NCBI GenBank assembly: GCA_026390165.1
Contig: JAPLGM010000004.1
Coordinates: 186,001-250,000, forward strand
Origin: Campylobacterales bacterium
Lineage (GTDB): Bacteria > Campylobacterota > Campylobacteria > Campylobacterales > Sulfurimonadaceae
Reading direction: 5' to 3'
DNA: 64,000 nt
Shown: positions 47,820 through 56,992 of the stretch, piece by piece
Numbering within the stretch: the stretch's first letter is position 1
Layout of the letters: each line of letters opens with the position of its first letter
The notes under the pieces: model-generated
Told to the model about the DNA's origin: nothing
Seen by the model: the letters and a program-made list of their open reading frames with translations, nothing else
Databases searched by the model: none
Position numbers and translations under genes: made by a program

Positions 47820-49279
47820 TGGAGGAGTCGTTATATAATTTAGCGTTCGAGCGTTCTGTCCTTAGTTCTATTATCTTCGACCCTGCACAGTTCGATGAGT
47901 TTGAAGCGGTACTCAATGCGGAAGATTTTTATCTCGCAGCCCACCAAGAGATTTATCGTGCAATGCTCTCCCTCTCCCACCGTGATCTCCCTATCGATGA
48001 AGAGTTCATCAAGAAAGAGTTGAGTGGAAAACAAAAGTTTGATGAGAGGGTTTTGGTCGAAATCCTTACGGCAAATCCTATTTCAAATACCACGGCCTAC
48101 GTCCAAGAGATCAAAGATAAGGCAATTAAGCGTCATCTTCTTACCCTCACCACAGAAATCAAGCGGGTCACACTCGAAGAGAATTTAAACGGCAATGATG
48201 TTGTCGATTTGGTCGAAAGAAAGCTCTATGAGATTACCCAAAATTCCCAATCGATCGATTTTAAAGATGCTGTGAAAATAACCGATGATACGATGGCATA
48301 CATCGAAGAGATGCGTGAGCGTGGCGATGCGATTTTGGTCGGTGTCGATACGGGGTATGCAGAACTCAATAAGATGACGACTGGATTTGGCAAAGGGGAT
48401 TTGGTTATTGTGGCGGCTAGACCTGCAATGGGAAAAACTTCTTTTGCCCTCAATATGGTGCAAAATCTCATCGAAAAAGGGAAAGGGGTCGCATTTTTTT
48501 CTCTAGAAATGCCTGCTGAACAGCTGATGTTGAGACTACTGAGTGTTCAGACATCGATACAGCTTCAGCGTCTTCGTGTTGGAGACATGAATCCAGAGGA
48601 GTACAAACGGCTTAACGATGCAGTGGATAAAATGCGCCACTCTAAACTCTTCGTAGACGATCACGGTTCGGTTAATATCCATCAGCTGAGATCCAAACTT
48701 CGTAAGCTCAAAAGCCGACACCCTGAAATTGAACTGGCAGTCATCGATTACCTCCAAATCATGAACGGTACGGGGGGGAAAGATCGTCACCTTGAAGTGA
48801 GTGAAATTTCACGGGGGCTGAAAATGCTCGCCCGTGAACTCGAAATCCCCATCGTTGCCCTCTCCCAGCTCAATCGTAGTCTCGAGTCACGCTCCGATAA
48901 GCGTCCGATGCTCAGTGATATTCGAGAGTCGGGTTCGATTGAGCAAGATGCCGATATTATCCTTTTTGTCTATCGTAATGATGTCTATCTTTACAAAGAG
49001 GAAAAAGAGCGGGAAAAAGAGGCGATTGCGGCAGGAAAAGAGTTTATCTCCAAGTACGTCGAAAAAGAGGAGGAAGAGGCGGAGATTATTATTGGCAAAC
49101 AGCGTAATGGTCCGACTGGGCACGTGAAACTGGTCTTTCAGAAGAAATTCACCCGCTTTGTTGATAAACCGACCTTTGGTGCGGCGCAGATTGTCTATGA
49201 GAGTATCGATATGAAAAGTGCCACGATGAATCTGGATGATGGTATGGGCTCGGGAAATGTTTCAATGCCCATCATTTAA
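47819..49279 (+). CDS. dnaB: Replicative DNA helicase DnaB
   Basis: Hexameric fork helicase of 486 residues. The N-terminal helical domain starts with NLAFERSVLSSIIFD; the RecA-like domain has Walker A ARPAMGKTSFALN, LEMPAEQLMLR, VIDYLQIM and LSQLNRSLESR..KRPMLSDIRESGSIEQDAD. No intein is seen. The ATG at 47819 is inside the ispG stop (TGATG). A Glu/Lys-rich stretch near residues 395-425 replaces the short C-terminal loop of E. coli DnaB, as in other members of the phylum. Followed by hairpins. Confidence 0.96.
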   Translation: MEESLYNLAFERSVLSSIIFDPAQFDEFEAVLNAEDFYLAAHQEIYRAMLSLSHRDLPIDEEFIKKELSGKQKFDERVLVEILTANPISNTTAYVQEIKDKAIKRHLLTLTTEIKRVTLEENLNGNDVVDLVERKLYEITQNSQSIDFKDAVKITDDTMAYIEEMRERGDAILVGVDTGYAELNKMTTGFGKGDLVIVAARPAMGKTSFALNMVQNLIEKGKGVAFFSLEMPAEQLMLRLLSVQTSIQLQRLRVGDMNPEEYKRLNDAVDKMRHSKLFVDDHGSVNIHQLRSKLRKLKSRHPEIELAVIDYLQIMNGTGGKDRHLEVSEISRGLKMLARELEIPIVALSQLNRSLESRSDKRPMLSDIRESGSIEQDADIILFVYRNDVYLYKEEKEREKEAIAAGKEFISKYVEKEEEEAEIIIGKQRNGPTGHVKLVFQKKFTRFVDKPTFGAAQIVYESIDMKSATMNLDDGMGSGNVSMPII

Positions 49280-49287
49280 TTTTAAAC

Positions 49288-49312
49288 GCCAAAGGAATAA
49301 AATCCCTTTGGC
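49288..49312 (+). other. Short hairpin after dnaB
   Basis: GCCAAAGG (49288-49295) and CCTTTGGC (49305-49312) are perfect inverted arms, 9 bases after the dnaB stop. There is no T-run directly after, so on its own it is not a classical terminator. Confidence 0.5.
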
Positions 49313-49340
49313 TACGCTAGCCGCTATGGCTACTAAAGCT

Positions 49341-49363
49341 TGCCTCTGACGAGGCAGATTTTT
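49341..49363 (+). terminator. Candidate intrinsic terminator between dnaB and comEC
   Basis: TGCCTC-TGAC-GAGGCA forms a 6-bp stem with a 4-base loop (49341-49356), followed by GATTTTT. It could end the ispG-dnaB message. The stem is short, so termination would be partial, and comEC might be reached by read-through. Confidence 0.5.
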
Positions 49364-49381
49364 ACCGAAAAAAGGGCTTTG

Positions 49382-50647
49382 ATGGCAAAACTTGAGCGTA
49401 TAGATCTTTTTGATCGACGTAGCGGTTCTTTTTTTGTCCTTTTTCTTCTCGTTATCGCTTCCCTCTCCCTTGGCTACGAATATTTCCAATTTACGAAACT
49501 AAAAACCTTCGATGATCCGCTCGTACGTGTTGAAGTGGTGGCTCAAGAGATCAAACTTATTCGAGAACAACCAAAAACATCAATGAAGCTACGATTAGAA
49601 AACGGTTCGCTGTGCCGATGCGTGATGAGCCCTTATTTGAGAGATTTGCGTGGGCGTGAGCTTTTGGTAGAGCTTCAGGTGAAAAAGGTCACTTTTTTGG
49701 ATTTTCTCAAAGGGTTTCGTGCAAAATGTGAAATTTATGAGGTCTATCCCCCTTTGAGCCTCAAAGAGAAGTGGTATCGTAATATCGCTTCAGGACATGA
49801 AAATCAACGGATGAAAGAGCTTTACGGTGGATTGTTCGTGGCTACTCCTATGTCTCAAGATTTTCAGGAGCTTATAGGGGCGATGGGGCTAAGTCCTGCC
49901 CTCTCTATCAGCGGATACCATTTCGGGATTTTGAGTATTATTGCCTATTTTTTACTTCGTCGTCCCTATCGGTGGTTACACAATCGTTACTTTCCCTATC
50001 GACACGGCAATCGGGATCTCTCTTTGGTCGTTATCGGGCTACTTTTTAGTTATTTGGTGATTTTGGAGTTTAATCCTGCGATGGTGCGGTCGTTTGGGAT
50101 GATCATGGTGGGGTATTGGCTTTATGATCGGGGAATTAAAATCATCTCGGTTCAAACCTTGCTCATCGCGGTGGGACTTCTTCTTGCGTTCTTTCCACGC
50201 CTTTTTTTCTCGTTATCGTTTTGGTTCTCGACGTTTGGGGTATTCTCTATCTTTGTTTTCGTTCGCTATTATGGCCAGTGGAAGCCGTGGCAGATCTTTT
50301 TGGCTCTCAACTTTTGGTGCTATACTGTGATGCTCCCTATTTCCTTGGCGATTTTCGGAACATTCGGGTGGTGGCATATTGGTTCTATCCCCCTCTCTCT
50401 CCTCTTTAATATTTATTATCCTACGGTATTGGCACTTCACTCTTTCACGCCGTGGGGGGATCTTTTTGACCCCTATTTATTGAAGATGTTTGAGATGGGG
50501 GATATGCACCCTGTATTTATCCCTGTGTGGATGGGGATTGCAAGCGTTGTTTTGGCGATTATGGCAATGCGGTGGCAATGGGCATTTTGGAGTTTAGGTG
50601 CTCTTGGTCTGGGTACGTTGCTGGGCGCGGTGTATCAAATAGCATAG
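49382..50647 (+). CDS. comEC: ComEC/Rec2-related membrane protein (short form)
   Basis: Probable DNA-uptake channel protein of 421 residues. A first membrane helix (about 15-35) is followed by a beta-rich external domain (about 45-150) and the competence domain, recognised by LSPALSISGYHFGILS and then many helices. The C-terminal metallo-beta-lactamase domain of full ComEC is missing, as is common in Campylobacterota. ATG 49382 is selected for AAAAAAGGG just upstream; the longer frame from TTG 49340 begins in the hairpin region. Its 3' end overlaps the convergent YihY-family gene by 54 bases. Confidence 0.85.
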   Translation: MAKLERIDLFDRRSGSFFVLFLLVIASLSLGYEYFQFTKLKTFDDPLVRVEVVAQEIKLIREQPKTSMKLRLENGSLCRCVMSPYLRDLRGRELLVELQVKKVTFLDFLKGFRAKCEIYEVYPPLSLKEKWYRNIASGHENQRMKELYGGLFVATPMSQDFQELIGAMGLSPALSISGYHFGILSIIAYFLLRRPYRWLHNRYFPYRHGNRDLSLVVIGLLFSYLVILEFNPAMVRSFGMIMVGYWLYDRGIKIISVQTLLIAVGLLLAFFPRLFFSLSFWFSTFGVFSIFVFVRYYGQWKPWQIFLALNFWCYTVMLPISLAIFGTFGWWHIGSIPLSLLFNIYYPTVLALHSFTPWGDLFDPYLLKMFEMGDMHPVFIPVWMGIASVVLAIMAMRWQWAFWSLGALGLGTLLGAVYQIA

Positions 50648-51403
50648 TTTCATCCCGTAAATGACGATAATCCACGAAACATAAATCCATAAAAAGAAGA
50701 AGATAAGGGCAGAGAATGAGCCGTACATTGTTGCGTAGGTTTTGTTATAAAAGACATACTGGACAAAACTGTTTTTCGCCACTCCCCACACAAGGGCAAC
50801 AACAAATGAGCTGATTGCGGCTGCTTTGGGGGAGACATTCGCATTGACGGCAATTTTATAGATCAAAAAGAAAATCCCCCATAGGAGTAAAAAAGGGAAG
50901 ATAGAGAGGGCGTTAAGGGCGAATCCGGTGATTGTGGCTTGGAGATACGCTTTGAGACTCATGGAAACGATAAGGATGATGGGAGTAAGGGTGATCAAGG
51001 TCCAATAGGTCGTAATGGAGTCCCAAACTGCTCGCTTAGGCGTTTTGAAAATTTTCTGGACGATATATTCGAAGTTTTGAAAAAAGAGCAAGGAGGAGAT
51101 AATCATGGTGCTAAACCCAATTACCCCAAGTTGCACCGAATTTTTGGAAAATGATTCAAAATACTCGGCAATGGCTGCCGTCTGAACGGGCATAATATTG
51201 TCAAAAATAAACATCTGAATTTTCGTATATTGCTCTTGGAAAACAGGAACATTGGCGATAAGACTCAGCGATATGATCAGCAGTGGGACGACGGTAAAAA
51301 TCGTATAAAAGCTGAGGCTAGAGGCATACACGGTAATGTCTTGATCAAACATCATCAAGACAAAATGTCTCCCTTGTCGCCAGATCGCTTTTAATCGTCT
51401 CAA
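50594..51403 (-). CDS. YihY/BrkB family inner-membrane protein
   Basis: The 269-residue protein has about six hydrophobic helices. The signature is YASSLSFYTIFTVVPLLIISLSL in the first helix and MYGSFSALIFFFLWIYVSW near the end. Molecular role is unsettled for the family (the older ribonuclease BN name is wrong). The start is TTG at 51403, immediately after the glcD stop, with GGGACTT upstream; an ATG start 15 codons in would cut into the conserved N-terminus. Last gene of the three-gene minus-strand run. Confidence 0.88.
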   Translation of the reverse strand: MRRLKAIWRQGRHFVLMMFDQDITVYASSLSFYTIFTVVPLLIISLSLIANVPVFQEQYTKIQMFIFDNIMPVQTAAIAEYFESFSKNSVQLGVIGFSTMIISSLLFFQNFEYIVQKIFKTPKRAVWDSITTYWTLITLTPIILIVSMSLKAYLQATITGFALNALSIFPFLLLWGIFFLIYKIAVNANVSPKAAAISSFVVALVWGVAKNSFVQYVFYNKTYATMYGSFSALIFFFLWIYVSWIIVIYGMKLCYLIHRAQQRTQTKST

Positions 51404-52789
51404 TTATAGAAGTCCCATTTTGGCAGGATTGAGGATATTGTTAGGATCGAATGCCCGTTTGATGGATTGAAAGAGTGCCATCTCTTCAGAGGTAAACGCC
51501 ATCGACATATAGGGGGCTTTTGCCAGTCCTATCCCATGCTCACCGCTGAGGGTTCCCCCCAAATCAATGGTCGCTTGGAAGACTTCACGAATCGCTTCGT
51601 AGCCAATTTTTACCTGTTCTGGGTCTTTTCCATCGATCATGACATTGGTGTGGACATTACCATCCCCTGTGTGACCGAAGCAGGGGATATTAATATTATA
51701 TTTAAGGGCAATGGCATTAAATTTCTCTAACAGCTCAGGTAATGCCGAACGGGGAACCGTAACATCTTCATTGATTTTTTTGGAACCATAGACGGAGAGA
51801 GATTGACTCGCATTACGTCGCGCAAACCACAAATCAGATGCTTCTTGTTTATTTTGAGCGATTTTAAAGTCACTGCATCCGTTTTCACGGAATACTTTTG
51901 CGATGATCCCCAGTTGGAAATCCAAATCATCTTCAAGATTTCCATCGACATCGGTGACGAGGATGGCCCCTGCTTCGATCGGCAACCCTTTATGATACAC
52001 TTGCTCAACCGCACGAATGGTGAGATTATCCAAAAACTCCATAGCAACAGGCGTGACACCGCTTGCCATCGTTTTGTAGACCGCTTCCATAGCGACACTT
52101 ACCGTTGGGAAAATTCCCATCGCAGTTTTGGTCATTTTAGGCTTCGAGAGGAGTTTTAGGGTCACTTCCGTTGTAACGGCAAGGGTTCCCTCTGAAGCGA
52201 TAAGAATTCCTGTAATGTTATATCCTGCCACGTCTTTAATGGTGCGTTTACCCGCTTTAATAATATCGCCATTGGGGAGAACGGCACGCATCGCCATGAC
52301 ATAATCTTTGGTAATGCCATATTTTGCCGCACGCATCCCCCCGGCATTTTCATTGACATTGCCACCGATTGTCGAATACTCTTGGCTTGCAGGATCGGGA
52401 GGATAAAATAGACCTACCTCCTCTACCGCCTTTTGAAGCTCCATATTGACGACTCCCGGTTGGACGATGGCAACCATATTTTGCATATCGATCTCTAAAA
52501 TTTTGTTCATGTGTTTTTCAAATGCCAAAACAATGCCGCCACTGCTAGGGAGTGCTCCGCCGGTAAAACCACTTCCTGCCCCACGAGGGACAATGACGAT
52601 ACGGTGTTCATTACAATATTTCAAAATATCACTCACATCCTGCTCGTGACGGGGGAACAAAACGGCATCGGGTTGAAATTTTTCACGAGTTGCATCATAG
52701 CTGTAGGCGATGAGGTGCGCTTTATCGCTGTAAAGATTCTCTTTTCCCACTAAGGTCGTAAAAAAATCAAGTGCTGATGAGGGTAGCAT
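51404..52789 (-). CDS. glcD: FAD-linked oxidase, glycolate/D-lactate oxidase subunit GlcD
   Basis: The 461-residue flavoprotein of the FAD_binding_4 family oxidises a 2-hydroxyacid such as glycolate or D-lactate. PRGAGSGFTGGALP is the FAD-binding motif; GGNVNENAGGMRAAKYG, AGKRTIKDVAGYNITG, and the C-terminal CFGHTGDGNVH and GGTLSGEHGIGLAK are as in GlcD. No iron-sulfur partner (GlcF) is next to it. In Campylobacter jejuni the same gene order, glcD (Cj1213c) then Cj1214c then an M23 peptidase, is remembered. ATG overlaps the stop of the gene upstream (TAATG), with AAGGAG. Confidence 0.92.
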   Translation of the reverse strand: MLPSSALDFFTTLVGKENLYSDKAHLIAYSYDATREKFQPDAVLFPRHEQDVSDILKYCNEHRIVIVPRGAGSGFTGGALPSSGGIVLAFEKHMNKILEIDMQNMVAIVQPGVVNMELQKAVEEVGLFYPPDPASQEYSTIGGNVNENAGGMRAAKYGITKDYVMAMRAVLPNGDIIKAGKRTIKDVAGYNITGILIASEGTLAVTTEVTLKLLSKPKMTKTAMGIFPTVSVAMEAVYKTMASGVTPVAMEFLDNLTIRAVEQVYHKGLPIEAGAILVTDVDGNLEDDLDFQLGIIAKVFRENGCSDFKIAQNKQEASDLWFARRNASQSLSVYGSKKINEDVTVPRSALPELLEKFNAIALKYNINIPCFGHTGDGNVHTNVMIDGKDPEQVKIGYEAIREVFQATIDLGGTLSGEHGIGLAKAPYMSMAFTSEEMALFQSIKRAFDPNNILNPAKMGLL

Positions 52790-53589
52790 TACTGCTCCTT
52801 TAGTTCAAAATGGTGTAATAGTGCACTTTTTTCACCAAATTTAGCTTTGAAAAGTTCATATAACTCTCTGTTTTTTGGGTTGTTTAAGGCGATTTGTTCC
52901 AGATAATAGGGTTCATAACTTTTTAGTTTCGAACTTCCCTCTCCCCACCATCCGGCGCGAATGGTTGCAACACGGGTGAAAAATGGGGTCATAGAAGTAT
53001 TGATATCGGCAGAGGAGGGGGCTATTTGAAGGAGAGCAAAATTTTTACAATCGAGGGTAAAGAGGGTATCACTGCTTTGAATCGTGAGAAGTCCAATGGA
53101 GTTGGCAGTACAAAAATTATGAAAATCTTTTACTAATGGAGTCGGATGCCCCTCGTAGGAGAGATAGGTGGCATAGAGATCAGGATGAACCCATTCGACA
53201 TTGGGAAGAGTTTTGGTCACTTTGACATAGGTATCATCATTGGGGGCAATGAGCAATCCGCGATTGTAATCGTAAGCAATGACCACTTCGTCGGATATTT
53301 TTGGATCCCATTTTCCACTTGGGAGGGTGTTTTGTTTCAGTCCATCGTAGTTACCAAAAGAGAGAGTTGCACGGTGTGTTGAAGGGTTGACGTGTTCAAC
53401 ACGGGCGTTGGCGATGATGGAGCTATGAGTAGTATCAAAATGACGAACAACAAAGCCACTCATCCCCTCTTTTGCTTGGGGAGCATCTATTGTTCCGCCT
53501 TGTTCTTGTACTTCAAGTAGGGGAGAAGAGATGGGGGATGCCTCAAGCACCGCTATACAGATGAGAGAAAAAAACCAAATGCGCATCAT
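52789..53589 (-). CDS. Exported protein with PgbA N-terminal-type domain
   Basis: The 266-residue protein has a signal peptide (MMRIWFFSLICIAVLEAS). The body (about 25-190), including MSGFVVRHFDTTHSSI and YDYNRGLLIAPN, resembles the N-terminal domain of H. pylori PgbA, named for plasminogen binding; in free-living relatives the role is unknown. The ATG at 53589 has AAAGG seven bases upstream; the longer frame from TTG 53604 would include that ribosome site. It is co-transcribed with glcD and the YihY gene and divergent from an M23 peptidase, suggesting an envelope role. The domain match is from memory. Confidence 0.68.
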   Translation of the reverse strand: MMRIWFFSLICIAVLEASPISSPLLEVQEQGGTIDAPQAKEGMSGFVVRHFDTTHSSIIANARVEHVNPSTHRATLSFGNYDGLKQNTLPSGKWDPKISDEVVIAYDYNRGLLIAPNDDTYVKVTKTLPNVEWVHPDLYATYLSYEGHPTPLVKDFHNFCTANSIGLLTIQSSDTLFTLDCKNFALLQIAPSSADINTSMTPFFTRVATIRAGWWGEGSSKLKSYEPYYLEQIALNNPKNRELYELFKAKFGEKSALLHHFELKEQ

Positions 53590-53618
53590 GGTAACCTTTG
53601 TCAAACGAAATGAGGACG

Positions 53619-53627
53619 ATTATAGCA
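53619..53627 (-). promoter_or_regulatory. Extended -10 promoter for the PgbA-like/glcD operon
   Basis: On the minus strand this reads TGCTATAAT, a perfect extended -10 (TGnTATAAT). It lies about 30 bases upstream of the ATG at 53589, a sensible leader length. Confidence 0.6.
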
Positions 53628-53653
53628 AAGAGAGACTTTGTAAACAGTTTTTT

Positions 53654-53662
53654 TGATATTAT
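53654..53662 (+). promoter_or_regulatory. Extended -10 promoter for the M23 peptidase gene
   Basis: TGATATTAT fits TGnTATAAT with one mismatch, follows a T-tract and lies about 42 bases before the ATG at 53704. Together with the minus-strand box it makes a compact divergent promoter pair. Confidence 0.5.
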
Positions 53663-53703
53663 TTAAGACTCTTTTTACGAAAAATGGGTGCTTAAGGATG
53701 TGA

Positions 53704-54897
53704 ATGGGTCGATTAATTTGGTTGCTGTTGTTACCCATTCTTGCATTTTCATCGTATGTTCAGCCCTTTAAATGGAAAGATGGGGAGAGTTTTCTCACCT
53801 TTTTAGAGCGGTCAAAACTTCCCCTTTCCCTCTATTATACTATGGATAATGACGATCAAAAGATGACCGAAGATATCCCCTATAACGCCAATTGCCAGAT
53901 GCTCGTTAGCTCGAAAAATACGATTCAGCAAATTATTATTCCTGTCAATGATGAACTTCAGCTACAAATTTATTATACCCTTCAAAAACGGTACGCTGTG
54001 CAGGTGATTCCCATTGTGAGTGAAACCTATAAAGAGATCCTTTATACCCAGATTACCAGTGCCCCGTACGATGATATTCTCCGCTCTACAGGGTCTAAAA
54101 ATCTCGCGGCTACATTTGTCCGGATGTTCAAAGGGAGGGTGAATTTTAAAAAAGATCTAAAAAATGGTGATCCTTTGGTGATGGTCTACGATCAGCAATA
54201 CCGGTTAGGAAAACCGTTTTCAATGCCTGAAGTCTCGGGGGCGATGATTCAAATCGGAGGGAAACGGTATGCCCTTTATCGGCACAAAGATGGGAATTTT
54301 TACGATGAGAAAGGGGCGCAATTCGAGAAATTGCTTTTTATGACCCCTATACGAAATTCCCGTATTACTTCTCTTTTTACGAAGCGGCGTTATCACCCTG
54401 TATTGCACCGCTATCGTGCCCATGTAGGGGTTGATTATGGAGCGCGTCCGGGTACACCTGTATTGTCTACGGGTGAGGGAAAGGTGAGTTTTGTCGGGAC
54501 GTCGCGAGGATATGGAAATACAATCAAAATTCATCATGTCAGCGGTCATACAAGTCTTTATGCCCATCTCAAAGGGTTTAAATCTGGGCTGCATATTGGT
54601 TCGGTGGTAAAACAAAGCGATCTTATCGGGTATGTGGGTTCCACAGGGCTCTCCTCGGGTCCTCATCTTCATTTTGGGATGTACGTCGGGGTAACACCGA
54701 TTGATCCTCTCAGTGTAATGACGAAGAAAACGGAAGGGTTTAGTGGGAAAGAGCATACTGCTTTTATGGCGATTCGTAGCAAACTGGATCGAATTTTTGA
54801 TAAAGAGTTATTGACGAAGCCTCTCAAACGGAAGGGACTTGATTTCGCAAATGTTTATTATGTGGATAAAGATTCATTTAAACCGAAGATGTTCTAA
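53704..54897 (+). CDS. M23 (LytM) peptidoglycan endopeptidase, Csd3/Pgp3-like
   Basis: The 397-residue exported zinc peptidase probably trims peptidoglycan crosslinks or peptides and so influences cell shape. It has a signal peptide (LIWLLLLPILAFSS), an N-terminal inhibitory-type region (about 20-220) and a C-terminal LytM domain with zinc ligands in HVGVDYG (His and Asp) and the HLHFG motif preceded by STGLSSGP. Length and layout match Csd3/HdpA of H. pylori and Pgp3 of C. jejuni; activity as D,D-carboxy/endopeptidase follows from those. ATG 53704 follows AAGGAT. Convergent with the TonB receptor; a weak hairpin CCCTC..GAGGG lies at 54898-54916. Confidence 0.88.
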   Translation: MGRLIWLLLLPILAFSSYVQPFKWKDGESFLTFLERSKLPLSLYYTMDNDDQKMTEDIPYNANCQMLVSSKNTIQQIIIPVNDELQLQIYYTLQKRYAVQVIPIVSETYKEILYTQITSAPYDDILRSTGSKNLAATFVRMFKGRVNFKKDLKNGDPLVMVYDQQYRLGKPFSMPEVSGAMIQIGGKRYALYRHKDGNFYDEKGAQFEKLLFMTPIRNSRITSLFTKRRYHPVLHRYRAHVGVDYGARPGTPVLSTGEGKVSFVGTSRGYGNTIKIHHVSGHTSLYAHLKGFKSGLHIGSVVKQSDLIGYVGSTGLSSGPHLHFGMYVGVTPIDPLSVMTKKTEGFSGKEHTAFMAIRSKLDRIFDKELLTKPLKRKGLDFANVYYVDKDSFKPKMF

Positions 54898-54917
54898 CCC
54901 TCTCTCATTGTGAGGGA

Positions 54918-56957
54918 TTAGAATTTATAACCTAGGGTTGCGTAAAAATTACGTCCCGGTTCATTAAGAACGAGGGGTGCTGTCCCTGAAGAAGTAATCA
55001 GCTGATTACCGATGTAGCTGTTATTGAGAGCATACGTGCGGTTGAAGAAGTTATTAATTCCGGTACTGAGTGAAAACCCTTTCCCTAGTTCTGCCCCATA
55101 TTTTAGATTTAAGAGGGCATAGCCGGCAATCTCTTTTTCACCGTTATTGGAATCGATCGTTTGATGGCTTGCTGCGATCCATTCTGCCATAGCGTAATGA
55201 GCCGTGTCATCAAACACCAATGCCGCGCGCCCTTTGAGCGGGGGAATTTCGGCGAGATTCTTATTGGTTTGGGTAGCGCTTAGTTGTGAAGGATCTTTTT
55301 TGCTCCCTTTTTGATATGCAGCACCTGCTTCGAGACGCCATTCATTTCCAAGGAGATAATCACCATGCAGATCCACTCCGACAATGGTTGCATCGATGTT
55401 AGCCCATGTACTGGTTGTAGTGCTTGTTTGATACGCGTAAATAAAATCTTTTAAGTCACTGTAAAATGCTGTCCCTTTGAGATGAAAATTCCCAGAGGTG
55501 TGTTCTGCCCCCACATCAATCTCGCGGTTTTTGGTTTCGTTGAGGTTGGTGTTACCACTGGCAACCCAGTAAAGCTCTTTGGCATCGGGGACACGAATAG
55601 ATTGCCCCGCACCCAAAAATACATTGGTGTGAGCGGTGTAGTTGTATTTTGCGAGGAGGTTGGCACTAACATCGTTGTAGCTACGATCTTTCATATTGGT
55701 GAGAAATGTTTTATTGAGAGCCAACGGATCTGCTGCGGCTAATCCTTGATTAGGATTAATGGTCGTATCATCATAACGGACTCCACTGCTTATTTCATAG
55801 TTACCGATTGTTTTGAGTCCTTTGGCATAGAGGGCGATATTTTTTGTATCGACATCAGGAAGCATAATATTTAGAGCTGGATTAGATGCAGGTCCTTTTG
55901 TCCCATTCCAATTACGTAAGCTCGTATCGACTCCGACGGCTACTTTTGCTCCTGAGAGGGTGAGAGTGTTTTCTACGGAAGCTCCTTGAATCGTTGCCTC
56001 GACGGGAGCAACCATAACAGGTTTCCCTACCATTCCGATACGGAAGTCTGTCCCCATAACATGCTTGACCTTGGAGTGATACCCCTCAATTTTCAACTCA
56101 TCTGAGAAACGGGATAGATTGAAAAATTGATATTTTCCTTTAAACATATCGGTATCATCGATTTGAGCATCCATCGGATAACGGGGATAGAGAACATTAT
56201 CGGCACGATCTCCGAAATAGCTCAGGGTTAGCTTTTGGTTATCACCGATTTTCCCGACGATTTTTGCCCAATAATTGTTACGATCATACGCACTCATGTT
56301 TTTATTGGCAGGCTTGAATGCTTGAGAATTGGTAGGTGAACCAAGAAGATGGCTTGTTTGTTCCGTAAGGGTTCGACCATTACCATCTTTGTATTGCCCC
56401 GATGTTTCACGGCTAAACCCAACTTGGGCTTGTACCGCATCATTCCCCCCCTCTAGTGTTGTAGAGAGTTTACGATAATCAAAACTTCCCAGTGTCGCGG
56501 AGACTTCTCCGTGAACCCCTTTTTGAGGATCTTTGGTGACGACATTGATTTTACCGCCAAGGCTCCCAAATTTCGTCACGTCAAATGGTCCCTCTTGAAC
56601 TTCAACACTTTTGATTTGGCTGGAAGAGACGTGCATAGAAGGGGGATCCATACGGTTAGGACACGCACCGCATACTTTGGCATCATCAATGGTTATATTG
56701 AGGTTATCTTTTCGAAACCCGCGTAAAATAATATCATTCCCTACACCGCTATTACGAACGAGGGTGATTTCAGGGAGGGTATTAGAGAGCATTTCACCCA
56801 AATCGCTTTGACGAGAGAATTTAACCATCTCATCGGCAGAGACACTTTGTGCATCGGTTTTTGAACTATCCGCTTCAACGGTAATTTTTTGAATGGTAAC
56901 AGGTTCAGAGGCGAGGGCGAGTGTCGCAGCCAATGAAAGGAGAATAGCACTCTTCAT
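54918..56957 (-). CDS. TonB-dependent outer-membrane receptor, possibly for copper
   Basis: The 679-residue protein has a signal peptide (MKSAILLSLAATLALAS), a plug domain (about 35-145) and a C-terminal barrel ending in aromatic Phe (YATLGYKF). The plug contains VCGACPNRMDPPSMHV near residue 95; a Cys-containing CPNRMDPP motif is what I recall from OprC/NosA-type copper receptors, so copper is proposed over siderophores. There is no adjacent exbB/tonB or binding-protein gene. AAGGAAT lies before the ATG, and a minus-strand TATAAT (56987-56992) upstream. Substrate assignment is inference; receptor identity is firm. Confidence 0.88.
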   Translation of the reverse strand: MKSAILLSLAATLALASEPVTIQKITVEADSSKTDAQSVSADEMVKFSRQSDLGEMLSNTLPEITLVRNSGVGNDIILRGFRKDNLNITIDDAKVCGACPNRMDPPSMHVSSSQIKSVEVQEGPFDVTKFGSLGGKINVVTKDPQKGVHGEVSATLGSFDYRKLSTTLEGGNDAVQAQVGFSRETSGQYKDGNGRTLTEQTSHLLGSPTNSQAFKPANKNMSAYDRNNYWAKIVGKIGDNQKLTLSYFGDRADNVLYPRYPMDAQIDDTDMFKGKYQFFNLSRFSDELKIEGYHSKVKHVMGTDFRIGMVGKPVMVAPVEATIQGASVENTLTLSGAKVAVGVDTSLRNWNGTKGPASNPALNIMLPDVDTKNIALYAKGLKTIGNYEISSGVRYDDTTINPNQGLAAADPLALNKTFLTNMKDRSYNDVSANLLAKYNYTAHTNVFLGAGQSIRVPDAKELYWVASGNTNLNETKNREIDVGAEHTSGNFHLKGTAFYSDLKDFIYAYQTSTTTSTWANIDATIVGVDLHGDYLLGNEWRLEAGAAYQKGSKKDPSQLSATQTNKNLAEIPPLKGRAALVFDDTAHYAMAEWIAASHQTIDSNNGEKEIAGYALLNLKYGAELGKGFSLSTGINNFFNRTYALNNSYIGNQLITSSGTAPLVLNEPGRNFYATLGYKF

Positions 56958-56986
56958 ACATTTATTCCTTAAGAAAATATGAATAA

Positions 56987-56992
56987 ATTATA
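56987..56992 (-). promoter_or_regulatory. Candidate -10 box of the TonB-receptor gene
   Basis: The minus strand reads TATAAT, about 30 bases before the receptor's ATG. Just upstream on this strand are two direct TAACAC hexamers (57012-57017 and 57001-57006, 11 bases apart), a spacing typical of response-regulator dimers. Confidence 0.5.

Noticed and set aside
51803-52159. 118-codon plus-strand frame
   Set aside because: It is a shadow of glcD on the opposite strand; the glcD frame is clearly the conserved one.
54220-54756. 178-codon minus-strand frame
   Set aside because: It is antisense to the conserved catalytic part of the M23 peptidase, including its zinc motifs; composition looks like a reverse-frame shadow.
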